Of a stretch of DNA of 64,000 bases, positions 42,637 through 55,000 are shown in pieces. Every line of letters starts with the position of its first letter. The first letter of the stretch is position 1. The stretch comes from Owenia fusiformis (taxonomy: Eukaryota; Annelida; Polychaeta; Sabellida; Oweniidae), in contig CAIIXF020000003.1 of NCBI GenBank assembly GCA_903813345.2, forward strand, positions 15,266,931 to 15,330,930. The letters run 5' to 3'. Position numbers and translations under genes: made by a program. The notes beneath the pieces were generated by a model that did not search any database, had not been told where the DNA came from, and saw nothing but the letters and a program-made list of their open reading frames with translations.

Positions 42637-44412
42637 ATGTCTTCAAATGTCAATGACGCCTTGAATAAAGATAACGATGATGAAGACCACCCTCAGTTCA
42701 AGGCCAAGAAAACTCAAGAATACTTCAGTGCGAACTTCAAGAAGAGGCTCAATCATCTATGGCACGATTGCCTTTTTTGTGATGTCACACTGGAAGTAGA
42801 GGGAAAAATGTTTAAGTGTCATAAAATTATCCTCGCATCAAACTCTCATTACTTTGAGTCTATGTTCTCAAATGGAATGAGCGAGACATCACAGAATATT
42901 ATCAAAATGAAAGACATTTCAAGCAATGTGATGGAGAATATACTGAACTATATGTACTGTGAATTCCCCTCTCTACCTACGTATGAAGTGGATGATGCCA
43001 TTGCTTTGTTTAAAGCAGTAGATATGCTTCAAATTGATAATGGCATGAAGGATGCTTTGCGAGAGTTTCTCTTCTTCAATACTGATGATGACAATTGTTT
43101 CACCATTTTACATCTTACTCAATTTATCAGGGATGATATATTGAGGTGCAAGGCCTATGGATATGCAATAAGCGACTTTGAGACCGTTTCAAAGTCACCA
43201 GGATTTTTGGAACTTGAAAAAGATATGCTTGTCAGCTATCTTAAAGATGACGATCTTTTTGTGAACAAAGAAGAAAATATATTTCACAATATTGTGAGAT
43301 GGATTAATCAGGATCCAAAGAAAAGAAAAACATATGCTCCAGAACTATTTGATTGTGTGAGATATTGTTTCATTGAGCCAAAAGTCCTGATTGATGAAAT
43401 TGGGGACCATGAGTTCATGGATGAGTTTCCTTGCTTGAGGAACCGTATCTTCGCTGCACTCCGTCATCAAACAACTCCTTGTTACCAGCATGAAGATCAT
43501 TACTACAAATGTAAGCCTCGCTATAGTGATATATCTTTGTGCATCGTGAACCCTGTACGTGATGACAATCAGTTTGAAACTGATGTTTTTGATACACAAG
43601 ATGAACTGCATTTTAGGACTGTTGTCACGCAACAAGAAAACAATGGAAAAAAGCAAGCTTGTTTAATTGGCAGTCAAATGTATGTATTCGATGGCAAAAC
43701 ATTAAATAAATGTAACATGGAGAAACCTGATGACATTTTGTGGAATAAATGTGAAAGTCCACCTAATCGTCATGGTTATCAAGCTCTTAAAGAATACACA
43801 CTCACTTTGTGTGGTGACTTCATATACTTGATTGGTGGTAAGACCCAATCTGGTGTGTGTAGTAGCATTGATTTCTATGACTACAAAATGAATGTTTGGA
43901 AAGCACCTCCAGATGCAGTGCAGGCATTAATTCATCCCGTCAGTGGTCATCGTGCTGTTGCATTCAAGGGTGACATTTACTTAATTGGGGGATATCAGCC
44001 TGACTCTATAACAGGAAGCAAATTCTTGCAGATTTACGATAGCATCAATGGTAAGATCACACTTGGACCTTATGCCTCTGATACTTTCATGTGCCATTCT
44101 GTTGTTTGCTACGAGGGGGAAATTTTTGTCTTCTCTCCACAGAGAAAGGTCGCGAAGTATAATCCTACAATAAAGCAGTGGACAAGATTGCAGCCTTCAA
44201 CAAAACGTATACCACGCTTTTCTGTGTCAGTTGCGATTAACTCTAATATAATCATCCTTGGTGGTACACATAGATCTTCAAAAAACACTGATGATGTTTG
44301 GGAATATGATCCTGAGACTGACACTTTTGAACTCTTGACTCAATTGTCAACAGCAGTTCGCATTAGCAGTGTTGTTAAATCAGTTGATAATAAGTACCTG
44401 ACATGGCTCTGA
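42637..44412 (+). CDS. BTB-BACK-Kelch protein (KLHL family), single coding exon
   Basis: 591 codons from the ATG at 42637; upstream in-frame codons follow an acceptor at 42600, so the 5' UTR is probably spliced. BTB domain about residues 36-145 (HDCLFCDVTLEVEGKMFKCH, then KIILASNSHYFESMFSNGM). BACK domain about 150-275 (FIRDDILRCKAYGYA, NIFHNIVRWI). Kelch repeats about 355-570, including IYLIGGKTQSG, IYLIGGYQPDS, IFVFSPQRKVAKYNP and IIILGGTHRSS...VWEYDPETDTFE; the first and last blades are diverged. KLHL proteins are adaptors of Cullin-3 ubiquitin ligases: BTB/BACK bind CUL3 and the Kelch propeller binds the substrate. The exact orthologue is not recognised. The acidic N-terminal tail (DNDDEDH) is unremarkable. 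Confidence 0.9.
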   Translation: MSSNVNDALNKDNDDEDHPQFKAKKTQEYFSANFKKRLNHLWHDCLFCDVTLEVEGKMFKCHKIILASNSHYFESMFSNGMSETSQNIIKMKDISSNVMENILNYMYCEFPSLPTYEVDDAIALFKAVDMLQIDNGMKDALREFLFFNTDDDNCFTILHLTQFIRDDILRCKAYGYAISDFETVSKSPGFLELEKDMLVSYLKDDDLFVNKEENIFHNIVRWINQDPKKRKTYAPELFDCVRYCFIEPKVLIDEIGDHEFMDEFPCLRNRIFAALRHQTTPCYQHEDHYYKCKPRYSDISLCIVNPVRDDNQFETDVFDTQDELHFRTVVTQQENNGKKQACLIGSQMYVFDGKTLNKCNMEKPDDILWNKCESPPNRHGYQALKEYTLTLCGDFIYLIGGKTQSGVCSSIDFYDYKMNVWKAPPDAVQALIHPVSGHRAVAFKGDIYLIGGYQPDSITGSKFLQIYDSINGKITLGPYASDTFMCHSVVCYEGEIFVFSPQRKVAKYNPTIKQWTRLQPSTKRIPRFSVSVAINSNIIILGGTHRSSKNTDDVWEYDPETDTFELLTQLSTAVRISSVVKSVDNKYLTWL

Positions 44413-44439
44413 TTCTCAGCCCTCGTAAACAGTTTGTGT

Positions 44440-44575
44440 GGGTCAAAGGAAAAAGCTGATGCTGTATATGAATATGATCCTGCGACTGACACCTTTTGGA
44501 GAGTCTACTAAATTCTCAACACCAGTTTTCATTGCCAGTGCTGTTAAGTTCCTTGCTAATAAATACTGTACTTCT
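44440..44575 (+). pseudogene. Partial duplicate of the last Kelch repeat and 3' end
   Basis: The text tatgaatatgatcctgcgac, actgacaccttttgg and gttaagttccttgctaataa parallels 44303-44400 of the coding sequence, but a frame change and stops break it. It contains an AATAAA (44558-44563) that could serve the Kelch gene. Confidence 0.7.
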
Positions 44576-45204
44576 ACTTTAATTGGTGGCCATTTTGAAT
44601 TGTTAAAGTCCACTAAATTAAGTAGCGGCTAAATTCAATATTTCATATTTCAATGGTAAATTTGTATGGTATATACATTTCACTATTGCATGTCCGCCAA
44701 TTGTTCGAAGCAGCAAATCTGCCTTAATAAGTTGCACAAAATTAAGTAGAAGTTCAGTACCTGAATTGTTTCCAATTCACAACCCTTTTGAACAAATTGG
44801 ACTCCATAAAACAAATTTTTGAATACAAAAGAATGCAATCTCTTATCTTTGTATTCTATAAACTGATCATGGCATACAGGTCTAGTATACAGTTTATGGT
44901 CAGGATTGCATGTATATAAGGATATAAGTAATAGTACAATAACGTCATTTCGAAGGGCAATATAGTGAAATATTGGACCGAGGGCCAAAGGTTATTATTA
45001 GTATTATTACCACCGTTAATGACCAGGACTGAAACAACAAAAAAATTCTTAGGCACTGAATGATATCTAATTTCCCGGGGTAAATTGCCGGTCGTTAAAT
45101 GCATTCTCGACCGGTCTGGAATGCTATATTGACCACAACTATGACGTCCCATATTGCTCAGGTCGATATTGTAAAATGAATGCCTTCTAAACTAGCACCA
45201 AAAG

Positions 45205-45385
45205 GCTTACGGACAACTCATCCCCTAGACAACTCATCCCTGGACAACTCATCCCCTGGACATCTCATCCCCTGGACATCTCATCCCCTGGACAACTCAT
45301 CCCCTGGACATCTCATCCCCTAGACAACTCATCCCCTGGACAACTCATCCCCAAGACAACTCATCTCCTAGACAACTCATCCTTT
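45205..45385. repeat. ~16-bp tandem array CTGGACAACTCATCCC (left arm)
   Basis: About eleven units. It forms an inverted pair with 46088-46275. Confidence 0.9.
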
Positions 45386-46087
45386 ATCACATGAAGCCAA
45401 ATTTTTTTGGAAAATAAATATTTATTAAATACATCTTGAATCATTCTAAATATTATTTTTCACTTTATTGACACAAATAAAATGGTCAAATGGTGCCATT
45501 AAAACGTTCATATTTTGTCCTTATATTACATGACATAATATTTCATGACAAAAAAATAAAGTTTCCTCTCTGCATAATTTTGAAATTGAACTTCAGTAAC
45601 TTTATCTGTGACTGCTGTGAAAAAATTATCTTTGGATTAAAGAATGTTTGAACTATGAACAACACACATATAATGAGATCAAAGGAGCTTATGACATCAA
45701 AGGAGCTTCTTCAATCAATGTTAACATAATATTGAAATTGTATATTAAAAGTAAAATTAAAGGTAAATATTTACAAAACAAATTACAGATTAATTGGTTG
45801 ATAATCTCCTTGACAATACCATAGAAGTACCATGGTATATCATAGTTTTCTAAACAATTTTCCAGATTTCCCCTCAAGAAAGTCTTTGTTCACTTGTCAG
45901 TCAGAAGACAACAGAATCGGCTTAATACCTTACTATTGCTATGTAAATGGAAAGAGTTAGTGCAGATCTTAACCATTTTGAAGTTCTGTTTACGTAACAA
46001 AAGTGAGGTATTAAATCGGGGATCGTGTTAGTCATTTGAATAATATATGAATTAATAATATTACATTAGAATACTCAAACATGCCAA

Positions 46088-46275
46088 AGAATGAGTCGTC
46101 CAGGGGATGAGTTGTCCAGGGGATGAGTTGTCTACGGGATGAGTTGTCTAGGGGATGAGTTGTCCAGGGGATGAGTTGTCTAGGGGATGAGTTGTCTAGG
46201 GGATGAGTTGTCCAGGGGATGAGTTGTCTAGGGGATGAGTTGTCCAGGGATGAGTTGTCTAGGGGATGAGTTGTC
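46088..46275. repeat. ~16-bp tandem array GGGGATGAGTTGTCCA (right arm)
   Basis: About twelve units in opposite orientation to 45205-45385. Together with the ~700-bp AT-rich centre they look like one element whose terminal inverted repeats have expanded into satellites. A related motif, GACAACTCGTACCCAA, repeats three times at 60052-60090. Confidence 0.85.
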
Positions 46276-46576
46276 CGGTTACCCACCAAAACCCCTAGAA
46301 CTGGCCCGGCAAGGTGGTAATAATAATATCTGTTTATCTTGAAGTCAATAATGCACATGCCATTAATTCACTCTTTGAACACATCTCCATTAGGATTGAA
46401 AAGTTATTCCGAAACTCACTCTGTACCTTGTTTTTAAAAATCCATTTCAAGTTCAAGTGAATACATAACAAACCCAGTTTATGTAGTATCAGGTAAAATA
46501 TATTAAATATTATATAGATTTTGAAAGATATGATTTTTATTTACAAGTACATGTAGATTGTAGATATTGAGAGAAT

Positions 46577-47090
46577 AGAGGGTGTGGTCAAAAAACAGAA
46601 ACCCTAACATTATTTTCCTCACAGCTTTGTCATTTTAGGGTATACTTACTCCCTGATATTTAAGACATTTGTACATCATTCAATTTCCTACTAGCCTACC
46701 ATATTTCATGACCACCAGACTGATAGTCACAATGTTACATCACTTAAAACAACATGCTCCAGTAGCCACTGTTACGCAATAGGCTGCACAAAATGTTCAT
46801 GGGAATGACCTCAGGACAAGTGAGGACCTTAAAAACAGAAAAAGATCTTCCGTGTTATTCAGGCTATACTGAGGAATGCAGTCAGGTCATTGACAACTTT
46901 GAGTGATGTGTGCTGGTTTGCCTACAGTACAATGATGGCCACACCTGGGGCAAAGTCTGATAGTCATGAAATGTGGTAGGCTGGTAGGGAATTGAATGAT
47001 GTACAAATGCGTCAATTATCAGGGAGTCATTCCCTAAAATGACAAGAATATGAGGCAAATGCAGGGTTTCCATTTTTTGACCACCCTGTA
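46577..47090. mobile_element. 514-bp Tc1/mariner-type element with long inverted arms
   Basis: Ends TAGAGGGTGTGGTCAAAAAA and ...TTTTTTGACCACCCTGTA pair, and pairing continues inward for well over 100 bp (accctaacatt, tttagggtatacttactccctg, tttgtacatcattcaatt and complements). Same end style as 32835-33051. No intact transposase. Confidence 0.8.
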
Positions 47091-47099
47091 TTTATTCAT

Positions 47100-48680
47100 T
47101 GATTATCATGAAAGGAGCCTGTAGGATTGTGCCAGGCACTTGAGACAGTTATATCTTTGATTATTGGTATTTCCCGACGCTGTGTCTTTAAGGTCTATGC
47201 ATTATTTCTAGGGAGAGTATATACTATGACTAGTAGATATGTACTGCAAGTAGCCATCAAATGTTCAAAACAGCAAATCCACCAAAATAAGTAGCGTCAG
47301 ATTAAGTAGAAGTACAGCAGTCATCTCTATGGGGAAATAATTCGAAACATGAATCCTCGATGAATTCATTTATCATTTTAGTAAAGAAATAATTTCTTAA
47401 AATAAAGTCATGCATTCAATATTGAAGATTGTCTTGTCTTTGTGGTAAAAAAATGAGGTTAGCGTCATAGCAAAGTGTTGAATGGGTTGGCTGCTCATAC
47501 AATTAACTTCATAATGTCATTTTATTTTAGAGAACTCACAATTCAATATTGTAGATGTCTAGTTTAGTTACCCTATCCCACAGGCTACCTTTGAAATATA
47601 ATTGAGATTGATTCTCTGGGATCATGATTAAAGTTGTCTAAACACATGTAGGTTAAGAATAATCAGTTGTGATCTATTTTGATGAAGTAAATGTGGATCA
47701 TGTATATCGACTTCTGTTACAGTATCACAGGGTGCCAACTTCGACTGTTAGTTTGAATTTTTGACTCGCAATCCTTGATTTTCAAACATCTGGTAGGTTA
47801 AAAATTCAAATTAACAGTTGAAGTTCGCACCATGTATTTGTTCGTTGAAATAGCATTTATAAATAGATACTTTCATAATTTCCTGCCATCTATAATAATA
47901 AACAAACATAAAACTTCGATTTTGATTGTTAATTTTTAGATAGTAAATACATATACAGATATATTACAACAAACGTGAAACCAGCCAAATTATGTAAAAA
48001 TATAATTCAAGTTACAAAATGAGTTATACTACAGTGTAAGTAGTACTTAACTATATTTTCATAAAAATGATTAATTGATCATCAATCCAATAAGTTATGC
48101 CATGCTAGGATTATTACAGTTTCAGAACACAAATTGAATTACCTTATTGGTAATATGTAAAAACATCTTACAATTTTGTTCTTAATTTTAATTCTTGGTA
48201 TTACTTATGTCTTAGGATCAGAGCAGATCTTTTATTTTGGCAATAACAACTCAAACAGGACAACACAAATATGATGGAAACACAAACCATTTATTTTCTA
48301 TTTTCTATTTGTACAACATGAAAATAATACCATTGTAAAAATATGAAAAAAGTTCAAATATTGCTTTACATTTCAAATCCTGATCATTCCTGCATGACTT
48401 TTGCTTGTCATATTTAAAATGTCACATAATTTCTTTCAAAAATAACATTCTTGCTCAACTTTTCTATTCATTTTTTGTTCATTCCTTCTCACCATTTCAG
48501 TAACTTTCAGTGATACTAAGAAAAACATAGTAAGTGGAAAGAAGTCATATTTAACTTTGAAGAACAAACATTTTTTAAAGGGCCAGTCTCAGAAAAATTC
48601 CATAATCTGTTTCCGAGTATAACAGGTAAAGATCCTTTTAGATAACTCCAGGTACATATAATAACCCACATGAGTGATGC
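47100..48680. other. Intergenic stretch with one small foldback
   Basis: The foldback at ~47731-47832 has ~31-bp arms (GGTGCCAACTTCGACTGTTA and complement). At 47250-47330 there is text like 44565-44765 (aagtagaagtacag). No gene recognised. Confidence 0.5.
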
Positions 48681-48684
48681 TCTT

Positions 48685-48690
48685 TTTATT
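48685..48690 (-). terminator. Polyadenylation signal of the BRD7-like gene
   Basis: TTTATT on the plus strand reads AATAAA on the minus strand, only ~15 bases after the stop at 48706. Confidence 0.5.
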
Positions 48691-48705
48691 TAAGTAATAC
48701 AAGCA

Positions 48706-49086
48706 CTAAAGCATTGAGTCTTCGTCCATTGGTAGAATAGAGCTGATTGCTGCTTCCTCTTCACTGATTCCTATCTCACCAGTCTCACTCTGAAATCCAG
48801 CCTCATTTTGAGTTTGAGCAGACGGCAATGTTTCATTTTCAAAATGGCCATCAACCTCATTCTGGAAATTAGCCTCATTTTGAAATTCTGATGGATTGGA
48901 GGCTTCTAAAGTTTGTATCTGGGTGTTTGGTTCTGTGTGCTCTATTTCAGACTGAGATTGCTGCATTGCATTCCCCTCCATGGAGCTTGGGTCTTCTACA
49001 GGGACAGGTGGAGGGGTGAGGGGCTCCACTGTCACTCCCAGAGCTCTCCTGACTGCACCAGCGGAAATTACATCTGCTGGTGTTGC
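48706..49086 (-). CDS. BRD7: BRD7-like terminal exon
   Basis: Begins ATPADVISAGAVRRALGV (BRD7: TPGDIVSTYGVRKAMG), then a ~100-residue acidic tail with repeated FQNE/FENE/FQSE words and ends DEDSML. Acceptor ttatgtttcag. Confidence 0.9.
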   Translation of the reverse strand, partial: ATPADVISAGAVRRALGVTVEPLTPPPVPVEDPSSMEGNAMQQSQSEIEHTEPNTQIQTLEASNPSEFQNEANFQNEVDGHFENETLPSAQTQNEAGFQSETGEIGISEEEAAISSILPMDEDSML

Positions 49087-52000
49087 CTGAAACATAACAT
49101 TAAATGTTTAATTCTTGTGAATTTAGTTAGATGATAAAAGTCATAAATGAGTGAATTTTAGACATGACAGAGGGATAAGTGAGACAAGGTACTGACATAA
49201 TGTCACTTTTGACAGATTGTTACCATTAACAATATGTCACCATTGACAAAATGTCAACATTGTCACACTGTCACCATTAACAAAATGTCACCATTGAAAA
49301 AATGTCACAGTTGATAAACTTACACCATTGACCTGGTGATAATTACAAAACTTTGATCATTTGATATAGACATTGAAAGCCAATCACAACAATTGGTAAC
49401 TATGACAACTTAAAATAAGTCAAAACTTCTTGGTGGTGACATAACAACTCTACAATAGAAATCCTACCTGTTTAGTTATTTCCGCAAGATTTTTTGTGAC
49501 TTTTCCTGCTATTGCCTTCTCTTCTGTTGACGGTCCTTGGACATGTTGGAGATGACTCGGCGGCTTCTGGGTAAGGCGATCATTTTGCTTAGACTGGAGA
49601 TCCGATATTAACTGAGAAGTCTCGTCCAACTGGGACTGAAGTTTGTTGCCTTTTACTGGAAAACATTAATTTTATATTTTTTCTCTTGCAATTAAGCATA
49701 GGAATAAGACAAACGATCAACTGGGCTTATATATATATATTTTGTCTATTTCAATTAAGACATAACATAGATGTACATTGTGTACAAACAAATGATTAAA
49801 TGGGCTTAGATTATTAGATTCAGAATATATATAGCAGTGATCTTCCCAGGATATTTTCCCAACTTGGTGCTAAATCCTGATTTAATCTGTTTTTGGTCAA
49901 AATATCTCAATATTTCACACTTTTGGCAATGTGCAAATAGATTTTCAACTGTGGGACGTGCAATTTTCAGATTTTCAATTGGGTGCTGTGCAAAGTTCTA
50001 TTGGAGAGTTCTCTATGTTGTGTGAAACCTGTCCAATCTGAATGTCAGTGAGACCAGCTAAAATTATGTGATATTTTATGAAAAGCTGTACATTCAAACA
50101 TTTTTACTATTGCTTGTTTTGCATTTTAACAACTTCTGTGTTCTGATTTCAATCATCCTGACATTTTGTTAGTAGTTTAACTTTGAACTAGAGTTAACCC
50201 ATACTATTGGAACAAAACCAAAAACGTATTGATCACTTTCTGTTGTTTGATCGCCAGGCCATATAATTTGTGATTTTCTTTGGCCCATAGATATTTTAAA
50301 GGTGCAACAATTAGTGCAGATCATGGCTCAGTGTCAAAATGTACTGAAGTTTGGATATTTCATTCAAGATTAACATATATTTTTGTTAGCTTGAAAGAAA
50401 CCCCCTGGATTAACATTATTTCAGCTGATATTCCTCTTGAAACGTGGTGAATCTTAAAAATCTATAGGTGGGACTCCCTTTATAGAAGCTTTAAACTGAA
50501 TTTTCACTTCTTAATGCTAAGAAGAATGTTAGTTTATCCATACATTTTAAGAAAATAGGTATTTCAAAGAAGATGTTAAGCCAAATGTTGCCCTGATAGC
50601 TCAGAAAAAATAAAAATTTTCGAATTTTTTCTCTACAGTCCTTGTTGTCCCTTTAACATGCAACTTACCAAAAGAATCCAGGAATGATGTATCTATGCCA
50701 ATTTCAGACAGTGACCTCAGATTTTCAATACGATCTTTCTGACTTGCAGCTTCCTCCTTAAACAAGAAAAATCTTATTAAAATTTATCTCATTGCTAGAT
50801 GAGTTGTTCATTTGTTTGGGGCCTGTTTTTTTCAGGAATTAAATCAGTGTTCTTCATCCAATATGCTATTTAAAGATGAAATCAGATCTGGCAAAACGAA
50901 AGATTTGTACATATTAATTTGTCTTCATATTTTTTTCATTATGAATGTCTGTAAATATCCCCATTTATTATTCAAGAGAACAATTAATCCACAATTTCAT
51001 TTTATAAGTGTCAACTAACGCCGATATTGATATAACCGTATAACTTTAGACTCAACATTATGAAATATCAAAAATCCCCAAAAATAACCGTTATTTCATG
51101 TGATCCGCACTAAGCATTTTCTGCAGGCTCCATCTGCATTTTAACAACATATTCAATAGAATTAATGAAAACACAGAATAAAATCCTGTGCTAAGGGCTG
51201 ATGTGAAAAAGTCAGTCCATCCCAGTGGGGATCAAACACATGACCCCTCGCTTGCCAGGCGATTGCTCTACCACTGAGCTACAGGACCGACTGGCTCTCC
51301 CACATCAACATTGCATATATAGCATTGCAGCTAGGGCTGGCACGGAACGGAATTATTGTCCGAACAGTCTGATTTTGCCTTCGGAAACGGACTTTCGGAC
51401 CTACCTTCTCATATTCTGATAATTTTCGAAATTTTTATTTTCCTATAAGAACATTCACTTATCGTTATAGCGACACGCTAACTCGCTATAGCGAACTCGT
51501 ATTATGAAACGAAATCAATAAAATATATAATTATTAAACATTTTCACTTGGTAAAATTGTTTTATATGCAATGAATGGTAGAAATAAATAAAGTATCATT
51601 GTTTTATATACATTCAGTACCTATAATAAAAGAGAATTATTGTAAGAAAGACAATATACAGTAACAGTTGTATGCCAAGGTGCCAAGAAAGCAAGGACAT
51701 TAACATTTTGCCATTAGTTTTGAACATTTATGCCACTTGTTCTGGCAGTTAGATAGTGTTAGTGTTTGTATTTAATAAACTTAAATATATATAGTTGTAC
51801 ACTGCTGTTCCAATGGTAACAAAAATGAGAACTTAAGGGGAGAAGTAGGAACTATTTTAAATAAGGTCCGAAATTCCGAATTCCGAAGGCAAGTTCCGAA
51901 TTCAGTTCCGTTCCGATTCCATTCCGTTCCGTGCCAGCCCTAATTGCAGCCATGTCTTACATGCCCAGTTTCCTGGACCCCATATAGGTTGTCAATCACT

Positions 52001-55000
52001 CTATTCATGATGTCACATGGACAATCCCAGGGACCATTCCCCCTATTAGGAGAAGGATGATTCACATCTTTTTGACATATAGAGGTGATTACTCTAAGTA
52101 GCAAAGGATGCATTAACATGGTAATTGGCTGGCGTGGCATGAATAAATTATGTTTATTAATCTACAAACCATTTGCTTTTGTGCTTTTTCCCTCTCTTCC
52201 AATTGTTTTTTTTCTTCTTCCTCTTGCCTTTTCTTTTCTTCTTTTTCTCTTTGTTTCTGAAAAACGATCATTAATTATGAAAAATCATACTATAAAACTT
52301 GAACCAATGCCGCCCCAGTGATTGGTTAACTCTTTCCAATCTGAGGATGAGATATCTTAAAGTTTCTTTGGTTTGCTAACGAAAATGCAACATTAAAACA
52401 ATTGTTTTAATAAAAAGTTAACACTTGACACAACAGTTGTTTTAATTTAATTATTTAATTAATTTGATTTAAAGGGCCTTGTCATTTTAGTTTCCCTTTG
52501 TACTTTCTACTTTGATCGAAAATAGGGAAGTATCGGTATGATTTGCATTCATACTATTCATGATTGTGCTAATATGTAAATCAATTTAGTAGATGATGTT
52601 TTTATGTATGTTGAATAAGCTGAGCTAAAAGTTTAATAAAATCAAGATTAACAAGAAGTTTTTAATTTTTGGACTTAGATTTAAAGTGCTACGAAGATAA
52701 GATTTTAGATGAAAAATTCAGAATGGTCACATCAAAGATAACCCCTGAACAAAGTTGAAAATGATGAACACTAACCCCTAATTTTTCTTTTCAAAATGTT
52801 TAGTACAAACTATAACTTTAGATATTTCTGAGATTTTCAGAAAAAGAAAGTGTGTTTTTGGTTGAAAATTGTTTTTATGTGGAATCCAATGAGGAACTTC
52901 CAATGAACTTCCTCATTGGATCTCATATAAAAATCAGATCAATTGAAGAAAGTGTCAAATATTGACACTTTAAGGAACTCTTGCTTAAAAGGCACACTTC
53001 AAAATTTCTTAAATCTACAAGGAACATCCTTAAAGTTAACCCAATGTGCCTAAAACTAATCACTATTCATTTTCATATTTCCATACCCAAAAGGCAAAGC
53101 AACCTTGAAAATTTCAAATGAATCAATTAAAATACCAAAAGGATAGGTATCAATATGGTGAACTGAATTAAACAATCTTTTTCTCTTAAACCAATTATTG
53201 AAAACATTCTGTAAAAAACACGGTCCTTTATGTAATATTGACTGATTGACAACAATTTAATGTGAAAATTATTTATATATATTTTATATAACTGTTTTTA
53301 TTAACATATTTTGTTTTTTAGTACAATTGTTTTTTGTTCCTTTCTACCAATTCTGAAGTTTACCATATTGATACCAATCCTTTACTTGTTTATATCCTAA
53401 TTACCTCTTGCATAACTTTCTTCGATTTAAAGTGGTCTCCGCCAGTTAAGACTCCCAACAGGCTGTCAACCATTCGTATAGCATAATCACCTGCATCCCC
53501 AACAAAGTTCTGAAGACTGAAAGTACATAAAAAATTGTGAATTAAACCCTTTAACACATTTATGACTGAAGTAAATGAATTAAAAAATGTGAGTTAAACC
53601 CATTAATGCATTTATGACCTGCAACCTTTACAACCTATGGCTTGCAGTTTTGAGACCTCTATGGGTCATGGACATCATAGGCTTTGCTCCTAACCACAAC
53701 ATTATTACATTCAATGCATATTTTCCCAATAAAGCATCCTCCTTTGTTCACGTGAAATGTTACCTGACAACTGTGTCAAAATATACGAAATTTCCCATGT
53801 GATAAGGGAAACTTGTTGTCTAACTGCAATATATTCTTCAATGTGTATATGAGCCGAATTTTGAATTATAATAGTTAAAGGTCCATGTGCAGTATGGCAA
53901 TTGATTTTAGATGGTCATATCTTTCAGCATGAGTACTTTTTAGGCATAAATACAGTGTTTTTTTTTATTAAAACAATATGTTTTCTAACATTAAGTGAAG
54001 TCACCATGATGATAAAAATATCAATCAAACAACTCGAAAAGTGACAAGGCGGGGTCTAACTCCATAATTTTCCAGAGAGTTGGATTGATATTTTACTATC
54101 ATGGGGACTTCACTTGAAAGAAAACATTTTGTTTTAATAAAAACCACTGTACTTATGCCTTAAACATTTTAAAAGTACTCATGGTGAAAGATATGACCGT
54201 CTAAAATCACTTGCCATACTGCACACGGACCTTTTGAATTATACAGAACGAATGGCTATAGACACCCCTTTTGAAATATGAAGGTCAGAATGACCTAATT
54301 TTTGAACCTGGTTATCAAACAAAGTCCCTTCTTTGATATCCTGTACAATTTCTTCTAAATATCTTGGGGCCTAATACAGGGTCTTAAAGACACTCATCCT
54401 TTGACCAGTCATTGTTGTAAATCGTAGAACGAAATAACCAAGACTTTCAAGACACCCTCTGCATGTTTAATCAGGCTGCTGGTATTTAAACTAATTCATA
54501 TCAAGGATATGTGACAAAGTCATAGTTGACTCCATAGGACAGCGTAATTATGTCGCTTCGCGTCAACTTAATTTCATCTGTTTTAACTTCGGAAATACAA
54601 GGAATTTCTAGGCATGAAATAAAGTAACTTTCATATGCAAAGTTCTTCAACCTATCAAATTTAAGAATTATTTTTGGGATATATGTGACAGACAATGACA
54701 TATCGTCAGTCAATATGAAACTATGTGATGGTTAATTTGGTAATATTTGGCATCAAACTGAAAATACAAAACAAAAATTTCGAAATTTCATGTTGAGTGG
54801 AGTGAACGACCACAGGAATAGGGGGTCTCGGGGAGGGGGGGGGGGGTTTACCCACGCCCCCCAGCAATTTCAAAAGTTTTTACTATACTCAGAAATACCT
54901 TTATTAGAATGCAAACTTTATTTGTTTTAACACTTTCTACAAAAATACATTAATTAAAGGAATCCTGATTATTTTAGCCATTACTGAATGTTCCCAGTGT

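Noticed and set aside
43345-43656. 103-codon antisense ORF
   Set aside because: Shadow of the BTB-Kelch coding exon.
46032-46358. 108-codon minus-strand ORF
   Set aside because: It is a translation of the 16-bp satellite array; repeats only.
51211-51288. Functional tRNA-Ala(GGC)
   Set aside because: Acceptor and T stems do not pair; interpreted as a tRNA-derived SINE head.
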